Assembly (NCBI RefSeq): GCF_009707515.1
Contig: NZ_WLYI01000015.1
Coordinates: 1 to 64,000 of the forward strand
Origin: Pseudomonas karstica
GTDB lineage: Bacteria; Pseudomonadota; Gammaproteobacteria; Pseudomonadales; Pseudomonadaceae
Direction of reading: 5' to 3'
DNA length: 64,000 nt
A model generated the notes under the pieces. The model saw only the letters and a program-made list of their open reading frames with translations. It was not told where the DNA came from and did not search any database. Positions 56,022 to 64,000 of this stretch are shown one piece after another. The first letter of the stretch is position 1. The number at the start of each line of letters is the position of its first letter. Made by a program: the position numbers and the translations under genes.

Positions 56022-57311
56022 ATGGCCTTCCTTGCACTCGGTATTAACCACAAGACTGCTTCTGTCGACGTGCGCGAGCGCGTGGCGTTTACGCCCGAGC
56101 AGTTGGTTGAGGCCTTGCAGCAGCTCTGCCGGCTCACCGACAGCCGCGAAGCTGCGATCCTTTCAACCTGCAATCGCAGCGAGCTCTATATAGAGCAGGA
56201 ACATCTTTCGGCGGATGTGGTGCTGCGCTGGCTGGCGGATTTTCACCATTTGAGCCTCGACGAACTGCGTGCCAGTGCTTATGTGCACGAAGAAGATGCG
56301 GCAGTTCGTCACATGATGCGCGTCGCCTCGGGCCTCGACTCGCTGGTGTTGGGCGAGCCGCAGATTCTTGGCCAGATGAAGTCTGCCTACGCCGTGGCCC
56401 GCGAAGCCGGCACCGTCGGCCCGCTGCTGGGGAGGCTGTTCCAGGCTACGTTCAATTCGGCTAAACAAGTACGCACCGACACCGCCATTGGCGAAAACCC
56501 GGTCTCGGTAGCGTTTGCCGCCGTTAGCCTGGCCAAGCAGATTTTCAGCGACTTGCAGCGTAGCCAGGCGTTGTTGATCGGCGCCGGTGAAACCATCACC
56601 CTGGTTGCTCGCCATTTGCACGAACTGGGGGTCAAGCGGATCGTCGTCGCCAACCGCACCCTGGAGCGTGCCAGTATTCTTGCCGAGCAGTTCGGTGCTC
56701 ACGCAGTGCTGCTGTCGGATATCCCTGCCGAGCTGGTACACAGCGACATCGTTATCAGTTCCACCGCCAGCCAATTGCCGATCCTGGGCAAGGGCGCGGT
56801 AGAAAGTGCCTTGAAGTTGCGCAAGCACAAGCCAATCTTCATGGTGGATATTGCCGTTCCCCGGGATATCGAACCTGAAGTCGGCGAGTTGGACGATGTT
56901 TACCTCTACAGTGTCGACGATCTGCACGAAGTGGTCGCCGAAAACCTCAAGAGCCGTCAGGGCGCTGCCCAGGCGGCCGAGGAAATGGTCAGCACTGGCG
57001 CCAATGATTTCATGGTGCGCCTGCGTGAGTTGGCAGCGGTGGATGTGCTCAAGGCCTACCGTCAGCAAGGTGAGCGCCTTCGGGACGAGGAATTGATCAA
57101 GGCCCAGCGTATGCTCGCCAATGGCAGCAGCGCCGAAGACGTACTGATGCAGTTGGCCCGTGGCTTGACCAACAAACTGCTGCACGCTCCAAGCGTACAG
57201 CTTAAAAAACTGACTGCCGAAGGCCGCCTCGATGCGCTGGCCATGGCTCAGGAACTCTTTGCCCTCGGTGAGGGCGAGTCAGATAGCTCTTCGGATAAAA
57301 AACCGCAATGA
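56022..57311 (+). CDS. hemA: Glutamyl-tRNA reductase
   Basis: A 429-residue HemA, first step of C5 tetrapyrrole synthesis. The catalytic Cys is in [11 protein letters not shown] (about 47-57). It has the family signature [29 protein letters not shown] fold [17 protein letters not shown], and a C-terminal dimerisation helix. It starts the hemA-prfA-prmC-moeB-murI run; its stop overlaps the prfA ATG (ATGA). Confidence 0.97.
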   Translation: MAFLALGINHKTASVDVRERVAFTPEQLVEALQQLCRLTDSREAAILSTCNRSELYIEQEHLSADVVLRWLADFHHLSLDELRASAYVHEEDAAVRHMMRVASGLDSLVLGEPQILGQMKSAYAVAREAGTVGPLLGRLFQATFNSAKQVRTDTAIGENPVSVAFAAVSLAKQIFSDLQRSQALLIGAGETITLVARHLHELGVKRIVVANRTLERASILAEQFGAHAVLLSDIPAELVHSDIVISSTASQLPILGKGAVESALKLRKHKPIFMVDIAVPRDIEPEVGELDDVYLYSVDDLHEVVAENLKSRQGAAQAAEEMVSTGANDFMVRLRELAAVDVLKAYRQQGERLRDEELIKAQRMLANGSSAEDVLMQLARGLTNKLLHAPSVQLKKLTAEGRLDALAMAQELFALGEGESDSSSDKKPQ

Positions 57312-58390
57312 AAGCGTCACTGCTCAATAAGCTGGACATTCTCCAGGACCGATTCGAGGAACTGACCGCCTTGCTTGGCGATGGCGAAGTCATCTCCGAT
57401 CAAAACAAGTTCCGCACCTATTCCAAGGAATACGCGGAAGTTGAACCCATTGTGGCCACCTATAAACACCTGCTCAAGGTTCAGGCCGATCTGGAGGGCG
57501 CCCAGGCGCTGCTCAAGGACAGCGACCCGGACATGCGCGAAATGGCCGTGGAAGAAGTCCGCGAAGCCAAGGAAAAGCTGCTCGAGCTGGAGGGCGACCT
57601 GCAACGCATGCTGTTGCCCAAGGACCCTAATGACGGGCGCAACGTGTTTCTCGAAATTCGTGCCGGCACCGGCGGCGACGAAGCGGCGATTTTCTCCGGC
57701 GACCTGTTCCGCATGTATTCGCGTTACGCCGAACGTCGCGGCTGGCGTGTCGAGATCCTGTCCGAGAACGAAGGCGAACACGGCGGCTATAAAGAAGTCA
57801 TCGCCCGTGTGGAAGGTGACAACGTCTACGGCAAGCTGAAATTCGAATCCGGCGCGCACCGCGTGCAGCGGGTCCCGGCTACCGAGTCCCAGGGCCGTAT
57901 CCACACGTCCGCGTGTACCGTGGCCGTGTTGCCCGAGCCGGACGAACAGGAAACCATCGAGATCAACCCCGCGGACTTGCGGGTCGACACCTACCGCTCA
58001 TCGGGTGCCGGTGGCCAGCACGTCAACAAGACCGACTCGGCCATTCGCATCACCCACTTGCCATCGGGCATTGTGGTGGAGTGTCAGGAAGAACGCTCCC
58101 AGCACAAGAACCGGGCTCGAGCCATGTCCTGGCTGTCGGCCAAACTCAACGACCAGCAGACCAGCGCTGCCGCCAACGCGATTGCCAGCGAGCGCAAATT
58201 GTTGGTGGGCTCGGGTGACCGCTCCGAGCGCATCCGTACCTACAACTTCGCCCAGGGTCGGGTCACCGACCACCGGGTTAACCTGACCCTGTATTCCCTG
58301 GACGAAATCCTTGCGGGCGGTGTCGATGCAGTCATCGAGCCACTGTTGGCCGAGTACCAGGCCGATCAATTGGCGGCGATAGGTGAATAA
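57308..58390 (+). CDS. prfA: Peptide chain release factor 1
   Basis: A 360-residue RF1. The GGQ motif is in [19 protein letters not shown] (about 229-247); codon recognition by PxT-like [12 protein letters not shown] is at about 186-197. It terminates translation at UAA and UAG. It overlaps hemA by four bases and abuts prmC, which methylates the GGQ glutamine. Confidence 0.97.
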   Translation: MKASLLNKLDILQDRFEELTALLGDGEVISDQNKFRTYSKEYAEVEPIVATYKHLLKVQADLEGAQALLKDSDPDMREMAVEEVREAKEKLLELEGDLQRMLLPKDPNDGRNVFLEIRAGTGGDEAAIFSGDLFRMYSRYAERRGWRVEILSENEGEHGGYKEVIARVEGDNVYGKLKFESGAHRVQRVPATESQGRIHTSACTVAVLPEPDEQETIEINPADLRVDTYRSSGAGGQHVNKTDSAIRITHLPSGIVVECQEERSQHKNRARAMSWLSAKLNDQQTSAAANAIASERKLLVGSGDRSERIRTYNFAQGRVTDHRVNLTLYSLDEILAGGVDAVIEPLLAEYQADQLAAIGE

Positions 58391-59221
58391 ATGACCATTA
58401 TTGCCAGCCTGTTACGCGCCGCCGACCTGCCTGACTCGCCCACTGCACGTCTGGATGCGGAGTTGCTGCTGGCTGCGGCCCTGGGCAAGTCCCGCAGTTA
58501 TTTGCACACCTGGCCGGAAAAAATCGTCAGTAGCGAAGACGCACTGATTTTTTCCGGATACTTGCAACGGCGCCGCACAGGTGAACCCGTGGCGTATATC
58601 CTCGGCCAGCAAGGTTTCTGGAAACTGGACCTGGAAGTTGCACCGCACACACTGATTCCCCGCCCGGAAACCGAGATGCTGGTGGACGCAGCCCTGGAAT
58701 TATTGCCGCCAGGCCTCGCCAAGGTGCTTGACCTGGGCACCGGTAGCGGCGCAATCGCCCTGGCCCTGGCCAGTGAACGTGCGGCCTGGCATGTCACGGC
58801 GGTCGACCGGGTGCTGGAAGCCGTGGCCCTGGCCGAGCGTAATCGCCAGCGCCTGCACCTGGATAACGCCACGGTATTGAGCAGTCACTGGTTCAGTGCC
58901 CTGCAAGATCAAACCTTCAATCTGATCATCAGTAACCCGCCGTACATTGCCGAGACCGATCCGCACCTGATGGCCGGTGATGTACGTTTTGAACCGGCCA
59001 GTGCGCTGGTGGCGGGCCATGATGGCCTGGATGACCTGCGGCTGATCATCGCCCAGGCCCCGGCGCACCTCGATTCTGGCGGCTGGTTGCTGTTGGAACA
59101 TGGTTATGACCAGGCCGCGAATGTGCGCCAATTGCTGCTGAGCCAAGGCTTTGAAGAGGTCCACAGCCGTATTGATCTTGGTGGTCATGAGCGCATCAGC
59201 CTGGGGCGCCGGCCGTGCTGA
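58391..59221 (+). CDS. prmC: Release factor glutamine methyltransferase
   Basis: A 276-residue SAM-dependent methyltransferase. It has PVAYILGQQGFW and LIPRPETEML in the N-terminal part, the SAM loop VLDLGTGSGAIALALA, and the substrate-binding NPPYI (about 189-193). It methylates the GGQ glutamine of RF1 and RF2. It starts directly after the prfA stop and overlaps moeB by seven bases. Confidence 0.96.
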   Translation: MTIIASLLRAADLPDSPTARLDAELLLAAALGKSRSYLHTWPEKIVSSEDALIFSGYLQRRRTGEPVAYILGQQGFWKLDLEVAPHTLIPRPETEMLVDAALELLPPGLAKVLDLGTGSGAIALALASERAAWHVTAVDRVLEAVALAERNRQRLHLDNATVLSSHWFSALQDQTFNLIISNPPYIAETDPHLMAGDVRFEPASALVAGHDGLDDLRLIIAQAPAHLDSGGWLLLEHGYDQAANVRQLLLSQGFEEVHSRIDLGGHERISLGRRPC

Positions 59222-59970
59222 ATGACCAGGAGCTGTTGCGCTATAGCCGACAAATTCTGTTGCAGCATGTCGACATCGAAGGCCAATTGCGCCTGAAAAA
59301 CAGCCGCGCCCTGATTGTGGGTCTTGGTGGGCTGGGTGCGCCGGTGGCCTTGTACCTGGCGGCGGCTGGCGTGGGTGAGCTGCACCTGGCGGACTTTGAC
59401 ACGGTCGACCTGACCAATTTGCAACGCCAGATCATCCACGACACCGACAGTGTCGGCCAGACCAAGGTCGACTCGGCTGTGGGCCGCCTGACCGCGATCA
59501 ACCCCCAGGTTCACCTGGTCGCTCATCGCAACGCGCTCGATGCCGATTCCCTGGCACAGGCGGTAGGGGCGGTGGACCTGGTTCTTGATTGCAGCGACAA
59601 CTTTTCCACTCGCGAGGCAGTGAATGCCGCCTGTGTTGTTGCAGGTAAGCCATTGGTCAGTGGCGCTGCGATTCGCCTGGAAGGGCAGCTCTCGGTCTTC
59701 GATCCGCGTCGCCCTGAAAGCCCTTGCTACCACTGTTTATATGGGCATGGCAGCGAAGCCGAACTGACCTGCAGCGAAGCCGGCGTCATCGGCCCTCTGG
59801 TGGGGGTAGTGGGCAGTTTGCAAGCCCTGGAGGCATTGAAGTTGTTGGCGGGTTTCGGTGAACCATTGGTTGGGCGCCTGTTGTTGATCGATGCCTTGAC
59901 CACGCGCTTTCGTGAGTTGCGGGTCAAGCGCGATCCAGGCTGCAGTGTCTGCGGCGTCGACCATGGTTAA
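59215..59970 (+). CDS. moeB: MoeB/ThiF-family adenylyltransferase
   Basis: A 251-residue E1-like enzyme. It has [18 protein letters not shown] at the start, ATP loop [32 protein letters not shown], and two zinc knuckles (CYHC at about 173-176 and CSVC near the end). MoeB adenylates the C-terminus of MoaD for molybdopterin synthesis; a ThiF or HesA role cannot be excluded by sequence alone. Start appears to be a CTG/GTG-type codon read as Met ([11 protein letters not shown]) at 59215. It overlaps murI by eight bases. Confidence 0.9.
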   Translation: MLNDQELLRYSRQILLQHVDIEGQLRLKNSRALIVGLGGLGAPVALYLAAAGVGELHLADFDTVDLTNLQRQIIHDTDSVGQTKVDSAVGRLTAINPQVHLVAHRNALDADSLAQAVGAVDLVLDCSDNFSTREAVNAACVVAGKPLVSGAAIRLEGQLSVFDPRRPESPCYHCLYGHGSEAELTCSEAGVIGPLVGVVGSLQALEALKLLAGFGEPLVGRLLLIDALTTRFRELRVKRDPGCSVCGVDHG

Positions 59971-60757
59971 GGACGCGCCGATCGGGGTGTTCGACTCCGG
60001 TGTCGGCGGCCTGTCGGTGCTGGCTGAGATACAACAACTGCTGCCCCGCGAGTCACTGCTGTATGTGGCGGATGGCGGGCATATCCCTTATGGCGAGAAA
60101 ACGCCAGAATTTATCCTCGAACGCTCTCGGCGGATTGCCGGATTTTTCCGCGAACAGGGTGCCAAGGCTTTTGTCATCGCCTGCAACACCGCAACAGTCG
60201 CGGCTGTCGCTGATCTGCGCCGGGATTATCCCGATTGGCCGCTGGTGGGCATGGAGCCTGCGGTAAAACCAGCAGCGGCGGCGACCCGTAGTGGTGTGGT
60301 TGGCGTGCTGGCCACAACGGGTACGCTACAGAGTGCCAAGTTCGCTGCACTGCTGGATCGTTTTGCCACGGACGTACGGGTCATTACCCAGCCATGCCCG
60401 GGCCTGGTAGAACTGATCGAGACCGGTGACCTGGACAGCCCGGACCTGCGCCTGCTGCTGCAAGGCTATGTCGAACCACTGATCACAGCCGGTTGTGACA
60501 CCATTATCCTGGGCTGCACTCACTACCCTTTCCTCAAGCCGTTGCTGGCGCAGATGCTGCCACCATCGATCATCCTGATCGACACCGGTGCGGCGGTGGC
60601 GCGTCAGTTGCAACGCCTGCTGGGCGAGCGCGAATTGCTGGCCGAGGGCAATCCTCAGGCCGCCCAATTCTGGACCAGTGGTGATGCCGAGCACCTAAGA
60701 AATATCCTACCTGTACTCTGGACGTCGTCTGGTGTTGTACGAAGCTTTGGTTTGTGA
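59963..60757 (+). CDS. murI: Glutamate racemase
   Basis: A 264-residue racemase supplying D-Glu for peptidoglycan. The catalytic Cys pair are in ACNTAT (about 73-78) and GCTHYPF (about 183-189), and the N-terminus is [14 protein letters not shown]. The ATG at 59963 ([10 protein letters not shown]) is used; the longer reading from 59912 lies in moeB. Confidence 0.96.
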   Translation: MVKDAPIGVFDSGVGGLSVLAEIQQLLPRESLLYVADGGHIPYGEKTPEFILERSRRIAGFFREQGAKAFVIACNTATVAAVADLRRDYPDWPLVGMEPAVKPAAAATRSGVVGVLATTGTLQSAKFAALLDRFATDVRVITQPCPGLVELIETGDLDSPDLRLLLQGYVEPLITAGCDTIILGCTHYPFLKPLLAQMLPPSIILIDTGAAVARQLQRLLGERELLAEGNPQAAQFWTSGDAEHLRNILPVLWTSSGVVRSFGL

Positions 60758-60787
60758 AAAGTCGTGAAAATGACGAATCAATAAGCT

Positions 60788-60815
60788 GAACTTCTGTATA
60801 AACGGTGGCTTCTAT
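60788..60815 (+). promoter_or_regulatory. Possible AlgU (sigma-22) promoter of pagL
   Basis: GAACTT, a 17-bp spacer and TCTAT resemble the AlgU/RpoE consensus GAACTT-N16/17-TCTGA with two mismatches in the last bases. It lies about 54 bp upstream of the pagL ATG. Confidence 0.5.
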
Positions 60816-60868
60816 AGGGCGTCAGCCTGTAAAAATTCATACAACTTCGTTCGGATGGGATGTTTCTT

Positions 60869-61387
60869 ATGAAGCGTTTTTTCTGTTTGGCCGCGATTGT
60901 GGTCGCAGTGGCAGGGTATTCCTTTTCGGCACAGGCCACAGGCCTGGAGTTTGGGGTGGGGGCAACCGGCGATTCGACCATGACCTATCGCTTGGGCCTG
61001 ACGTCGAATTGGGATAAAAGTTGGTGGCAGAGCGATGTCGGTCACCTGACCGGTTATTGGAGTGGTGCTTATACCTATTGGGATGGCGACGAGCGCGCCA
61101 GCGTGAGCAGCCTATCGTTCTCGCCGGTGTTTGTGTATGAGTTTGCCGGGGAGTCAGTGACGCCGTACATCGAAGCCGGGATCGGCGTGGCGCTGTTCTC
61201 GCGGACTCGTATAGAAGACAACAACCTTGGCCAGGCCTTCCAGTTCGAAGACCGTCTGGGTTTTGGTTTGCGCTTTGCCGGCGGGCATGAGGTGGGCATT
61301 CGTGCCACGCACTATTCCAATGCCGGGATCAGCCACAACAACGACGGCATCGAGAGCTATTCGCTGCACTACACGATGCCACTGTAA
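60869..61387 (+). CDS. pagL: PagL-like lipid A 3-O-deacylase
   Basis: A 172-residue outer-membrane protein: signal peptide (KRFFCLAAIVVAVAGYSFSAQA) and a small beta-barrel. The catalytic His and Ser are in RATHYSNAGISHNNDG near residue 150. PagL removes the 3-O acyl chain of lipid A. The position after murI and before phr matches PA4661. The ATG at 60869 follows GGGA by eight bases; a start three codons upstream is possible. A possible AlgU promoter lies upstream. Confidence 0.92.
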   Translation: MKRFFCLAAIVVAVAGYSFSAQATGLEFGVGATGDSTMTYRLGLTSNWDKSWWQSDVGHLTGYWSGAYTYWDGDERASVSSLSFSPVFVYEFAGESVTPYIEAGIGVALFSRTRIEDNNLGQAFQFEDRLGFGLRFAGGHEVGIRATHYSNAGISHNNDGIESYSLHYTMPL

Positions 61388-61400
61388 GCACCTACATCCC

Positions 61401-61510
61401 TGTAGCCGCTGGCGAGGTACGAGGCTGCGATAAGGTTCGCAGGACCTTCAGCGATTTCAAAACCCAGGCGACTGCTGCGCAGCCGATCGCAGGCTGCGCC
61501 AGCGGCTACA
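61401..61510. repeat. Palindromic intergenic repeat, copy D (doublet with E)
   Basis: Full ~110-bp element, same family as copies A-C, with TGTAGCCGCTG and CAGCGGCTACA ends. Copy E follows after a 20-bp spacer AGTGATCGGTGATCGGTCCT, close to the B-C spacer. Confidence 0.88.
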
Positions 61511-61530
61511 AGTGATCGGTGATCGGTCCT

Positions 61531-61641
61531 TGTAGCCGCTGCCGAGGCACGAGGCTGCGATAAGGGCCGCAGGACCTTCAGCGATTTCAAAACCCAGGCG
61601 ACTGCTACGCAGCCGATCGCAGGCTGCGCCAGCGGCTACAG
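61531..61641. repeat. Palindromic intergenic repeat, copy E
   Basis: Full element in the same orientation as D and nearly identical to it, between pagL and the convergent ykgJ-like gene. Any open frame here is the repeat itself. Confidence 0.88.
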
Positions 61642-61662
61642 ATATTCACGCTGGCCTTCAGG

Positions 61663-61968
61663 TCAGCGATACACCGTCGCAATCCCCAGTCGCTCCTCGA
61701 TGCACTCCGGCGCCCCCATCTCGAACTCCCGGCAGATCAGCGGCCGTTTCTCATAGATGCTGCACATCATCGTGTCGCGATCCAGTGCCGCGCACCAGCC
61801 GTCTCCCAGGCGCAGCATCACTTCGCCGCCCCAATCGTCAGTATCGATAAAACGTTCGGGCACGCCCGTATCGGTGATCAGCATGACTTCCAACTGGCAG
61901 CAGCATGCGGCGCAGGTAGAGCAGGTGACGACGGGCTCGGTGATTTGGGTATGGGGGATGTTGGTCAT
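61663..61968 (-). CDS. YkgJ-family Cys-cluster protein
   Basis: A 101-residue protein of the UPF0153/YkgJ type with a clustered cysteine motif (CSTCAACCCQLEV near residue 16) and more Cys at CAALD, CSIYEKRPLICREFE and CIEERL, a probable Zn or Fe-S site. The function of the family is unknown. The ATG at 61968 is chosen (MTNIPHTQI); the frame extends nine codons upstream into a poorly conserved region. It converges on pagL and lies downstream of phrB on the same strand. Confidence 0.85.
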   Translation of the reverse strand: MTNIPHTQITEPVVTCSTCAACCCQLEVMLITDTGVPERFIDTDDWGGEVMLRLGDGWCAALDRDTMMCSIYEKRPLICREFEMGAPECIEERLGIATVYR

Positions 61969-62001
61969 AGGGGGCAGCTTAAGCTTTAAGCTCAAAGCTG
62001 C

Positions 62002-62034
62002 AAGTAAAAGCCGACCGGCTTCGGCTTTTTACTT
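62002..62034 (-). terminator. Terminator overlapping the end of phrB
   Basis: GCCGAAGCCGGTCGGC followed by TTTTACTTG on the minus strand; the phrB stop codon (62029-62031) lies inside the hairpin. Confidence 0.7.
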
Positions 62035-63468
62035 GTCGCCTGCCGCATGGCGCGACGGCAGGTTGCGAAAGGCGGCCAAGGCACGGTCCCGGGATTTTTT
62101 CAGATCAACAATGGGCGGTGGATAATCGGCGACGCCAAACAGGCCGCCAACAGCGCTGGGGTTGTGCACTTCTTTTTTGTTCAGCACCGCCAGCTGCGGC
62201 AGCCAATGCTTGATGAAGCGCCCGTCGCCGTCGAATTTTTCCGACTGGCTCAAGGGGCTGAAAATCCGGAAGTAGGGCGCCGAATCGGTGCCGGTGGAGG
62301 CGCTCCACTGCCAGCCACCGTTATTGGCTGCCAGGTCGCCGTCGATCAAGTGGCGCATGAAAAAGCGTTCGCCTTCGCGCCAGTCGATCAGCAGGTTCTT
62401 GGTGAGGAACATCGCCACTACCATGCGCAGGCGGTTGTGCATCCAGCCGGTTTCCTGCAACTGGCGCATGGCGGCGTCGATGATCGGCAACCCGGTGCGC
62501 GCTTCTTGCCAGGCGGCGAGGTCTTCGGGGGCGTTGCGCCAGGCCAACGCTTCGGTTTCCGGGCGGAAGGCGCAGTGGCGGGAAACCCGTGGGTAACCCA
62601 CCAGGATGTGTTTGTAGAACTCGCGCCACAGCAGCTCGTTGATCCAGGTAATGGCGCCGATATTGCCGCTTTCGAACTCACCCTGGTTGCTTTGCAGGGC
62701 GGCATGCAGGCATTGGCGCGGTGAGACCACGCCAGCGGCCAGGTAGGCGGACAGTTGGCTGGTGCCGGGTTTGGCGGGGAAGTCGCGTTCGTCCTTGTAG
62801 TCATTGATTGGCTCGTCGGTAAATTGCTCAAGACGATGCCGGGCTTCGTCTTCGCCCGCAGGCCACAAGGCGCGCAGGCTTTCAGTGGGCGGTACGAAAC
62901 CGTTGGCGTGCTCGGGGATGGGATCGCTTTTCAGCTTCAGGGGGGCCTGGGGCTTGGGCGCCATCACCAGGCGCGGCAGGGCGGTATGCAGGCGGGTGTA
63001 GCAGACTTTACGAAACTGGCTGAACACTTGGAAATAGGTGCCGGTTTTGGTCAGGATGCTACCGGGCTGGAACAGCAATTGGTCCAGGTAGCGATGGAAC
63101 GCCACGCCTTGGGCTTCCAGGGCCTGGGCGACTGCCGCGTCGCGACGGCTTTCATGGACTCCATATTCTTCATTGACGTGCACGCTCTCAATCGACAGCT
63201 CCCGGCACAGGTCAGCCAAGGCCTGCGGTGCCTGGTCCCAGGTGTCGGCATGACGGATCAACAGGGGAATGTTCAGTTCGCTCAGGGCCAGGCTCAAGCT
63301 TTGCAGGTTGCGCAGCCAGAAGTCCACTTTGCACGGCGCATCATCGTGGGCCAGCCATTGGCCGGGCGTGACCAGGTACACCGCCACCGTTGGGCCGCGC
63401 TCGGCAGCGGCGGCCAAGGCGGTGTTGTCATGCAGGCGCAGGTCGGTGCGCAGCCAGGTCAACTGCAT
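62029..63468 (-). CDS. phrB: Deoxyribodipyrimidine photolyase (class I CPD)
   Basis: A 479-residue flavoprotein that repairs UV-made pyrimidine dimers with blue light. N-terminal antenna-binding part begins [19 protein letters not shown]. The C-terminal FAD domain has [41 protein letters not shown] and [13 protein letters not shown], the core FAD and substrate site. It directly follows the MerR-type gene on the same strand (the pair overlaps by none, one base apart), suggesting co-transcription. Confidence 0.97.
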   Translation of the reverse strand: [479 protein letters not shown]

Positions 63469-64000
63469 TTATAAAATCCCATGCTGGATCATTACCTGAT
63501 GGGCCGACAGTGGGTCTTCAGCCAGGAGTAGTTCGGGAATGTCATGGGTTAATAGGCTCAATTCGGCCTGGTGGATGCATACCGTTGGCCCCGCCAGCAA
63601 TGTCGGGCAGTTCACGCCGCCCAGCAATTTTGCCAGCGCCGATAAATTGAGGGCCTTGCTCGAATAGAGCAGCACTGCGCGCGGATGCAACTGTTCTACG
63701 GCCAGGGCCAGTTCTCCGATCGGCAATGGCCAGTCGAAGACTTCCACCGGGCAATCGGCGCTACTGGCCAGCCAGGCGCTCAGCCACAGGCCGGGCTCCA
63801 GGGGCAGATCCGAATGATTGATCAGCAACAGCGGCTTGCCATTGAGCTGACGATTATTGTGATAGATCCGTGCGCCGAACTTGCTGCGCAGCCAGGAATG
63901 AAAAAACACCCGCTCCATTTGCGCCCCAAACTGGCCCTGCCAGTGCTGTTCAAGGTCTTGGAGTAGCGGCAGTAGCAGTTGTTCGCACACCGTGCGCGGC
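63469..64000 (-). CDS. C-terminal part of a MerR-type regulator (partial)
   Basis: The open frame continues past the right edge of the window, so the N-terminal DNA-binding half is not seen. What remains (about 177 residues) has no MerR helix-turn-helix but shows a C-terminal sensor-like domain (YHNNRQLNGKPLLLINHSDLPLEP, then an alpha/beta part to HQVMIQHGIL). It abuts phrB on the same strand. From memory, P. aeruginosa has a MerR-family gene (PA4659) here, and P. putida has light-responsive LitR relatives next to phr. The GTG at 63990 is not the true start. Confidence 0.75.
   Translation of the reverse strand, partial: PRTVCEQLLLPLLQDLEQHWQGQFGAQMERVFFHSWLRSKFGARIYHNNRQLNGKPLLLINHSDLPLEPGLWLSAWLASSADCPVEVFDWPLPIGELALAVEQLHPRAVLLYSSKALNLSALAKLLGGVNCPTLLAGPTVCIHQAELSLLTHDIPELLLAEDPLSAHQVMIQHGIL

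Noticed and set aside
56163..57185. 340-codon open frame on the minus strand
   Set aside because: Antisense to hemA; high-GC codon bias produces such shadows.

Overview
This window looks like a chromosomal segment of a fluorescent Pseudomonas (P. fluorescens group). The reasons are high-GC coding with Pseudomonas-type proteins throughout, REP/REPIN-like and ~110-bp palindromic intergenic repeats, an Hrp-type (P. syringae-like, rsp/rsc) type III secretion locus, and a core gene order that, as I remember it, matches P. aeruginosa PA4659-PA4686. No searches could be run; identities rest on motifs and on family and synteny knowledge.

Layout. (1) 92-3705: a split pqiA pair and a six-MCE-domain pqiB, a predicted lipid-transport system between the membranes, closed by a bidirectional terminator. 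(2) 3722-8656 (-): the MksFEB condensin, without an adjacent MksG nuclease. (3) 8724-11346: holD (DNA polymerase III psi), rimI, an acidic hypothetical gene and a beta-carbonic anhydrase. (4) 11490-28219: an accessory metabolic stretch with an unknown periplasmic Cys-rich protein, an AcpA-like acid phosphatase, an AtoE-like transporter, an MHS-family transporter, a GNAT, an AraC regulator, ddl, ggt, and a complete tricarballylate locus (tcuR-tcuA-tcuB-tcuC). (5) 28499-30112: tRNA-Met(CAU) with its own promoter and terminator, then a fosmidomycin-resistance-type exporter. (6) 30210-48402: a nearly complete Hrp1-type type III secretion system. (7) 48749-64000: the core block ychF-pth-rplY-prs-tRNA-Gln-ispE-lolB, a TPR lipoprotein, hemA-prfA-prmC-moeB-murI, pagL, a YkgJ-like protein, phrB and the end of a MerR-type regulator.

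The secretion locus is the most interesting part. Its regulatory circuit can be read from the DNA: a single HrpS-type enhancer-binding protein (47479-48402) should act on a TGCAA-N4-TTGCA dyad (30895-30908) upstream of a near-consensus sigma-54 promoter (30815-30830) to drive the ECF sigma factor HrpL. HrpL should then recognise hrp boxes at 30966-30994 (hrpJ-hrcU operon), 47374-47401 (pilin-hrpB-hrcJ-hrpD-hrpE) and 44585-44613 (hrpF-hrpG-hrcC-hrpT-hrpV). HrpV and HrpG should tune HrpS activity. Differences from the P. syringae plan are: one HrpR/S-type activator instead of two, no hrpZ harpin or hrpK, one fused hrcQ with a strong candidate internal start for an HrcQb-like product, a short unfamiliar Gly/Ser/Tyr-rich protein at the pilin position, and a one-base frameshift that replaces the last ~40 residues of the HrcN ATPase. 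The frameshift, if not a sequencing error, suggests the system may be decaying.

Repeats: five copies of a ~110-bp palindromic element (one single copy and two closely spaced doublets sharing the same spacer sequence) and one REPIN-like inverted pair upstream of hemA. No rRNA, CRISPR array, transposase or integrase was seen.
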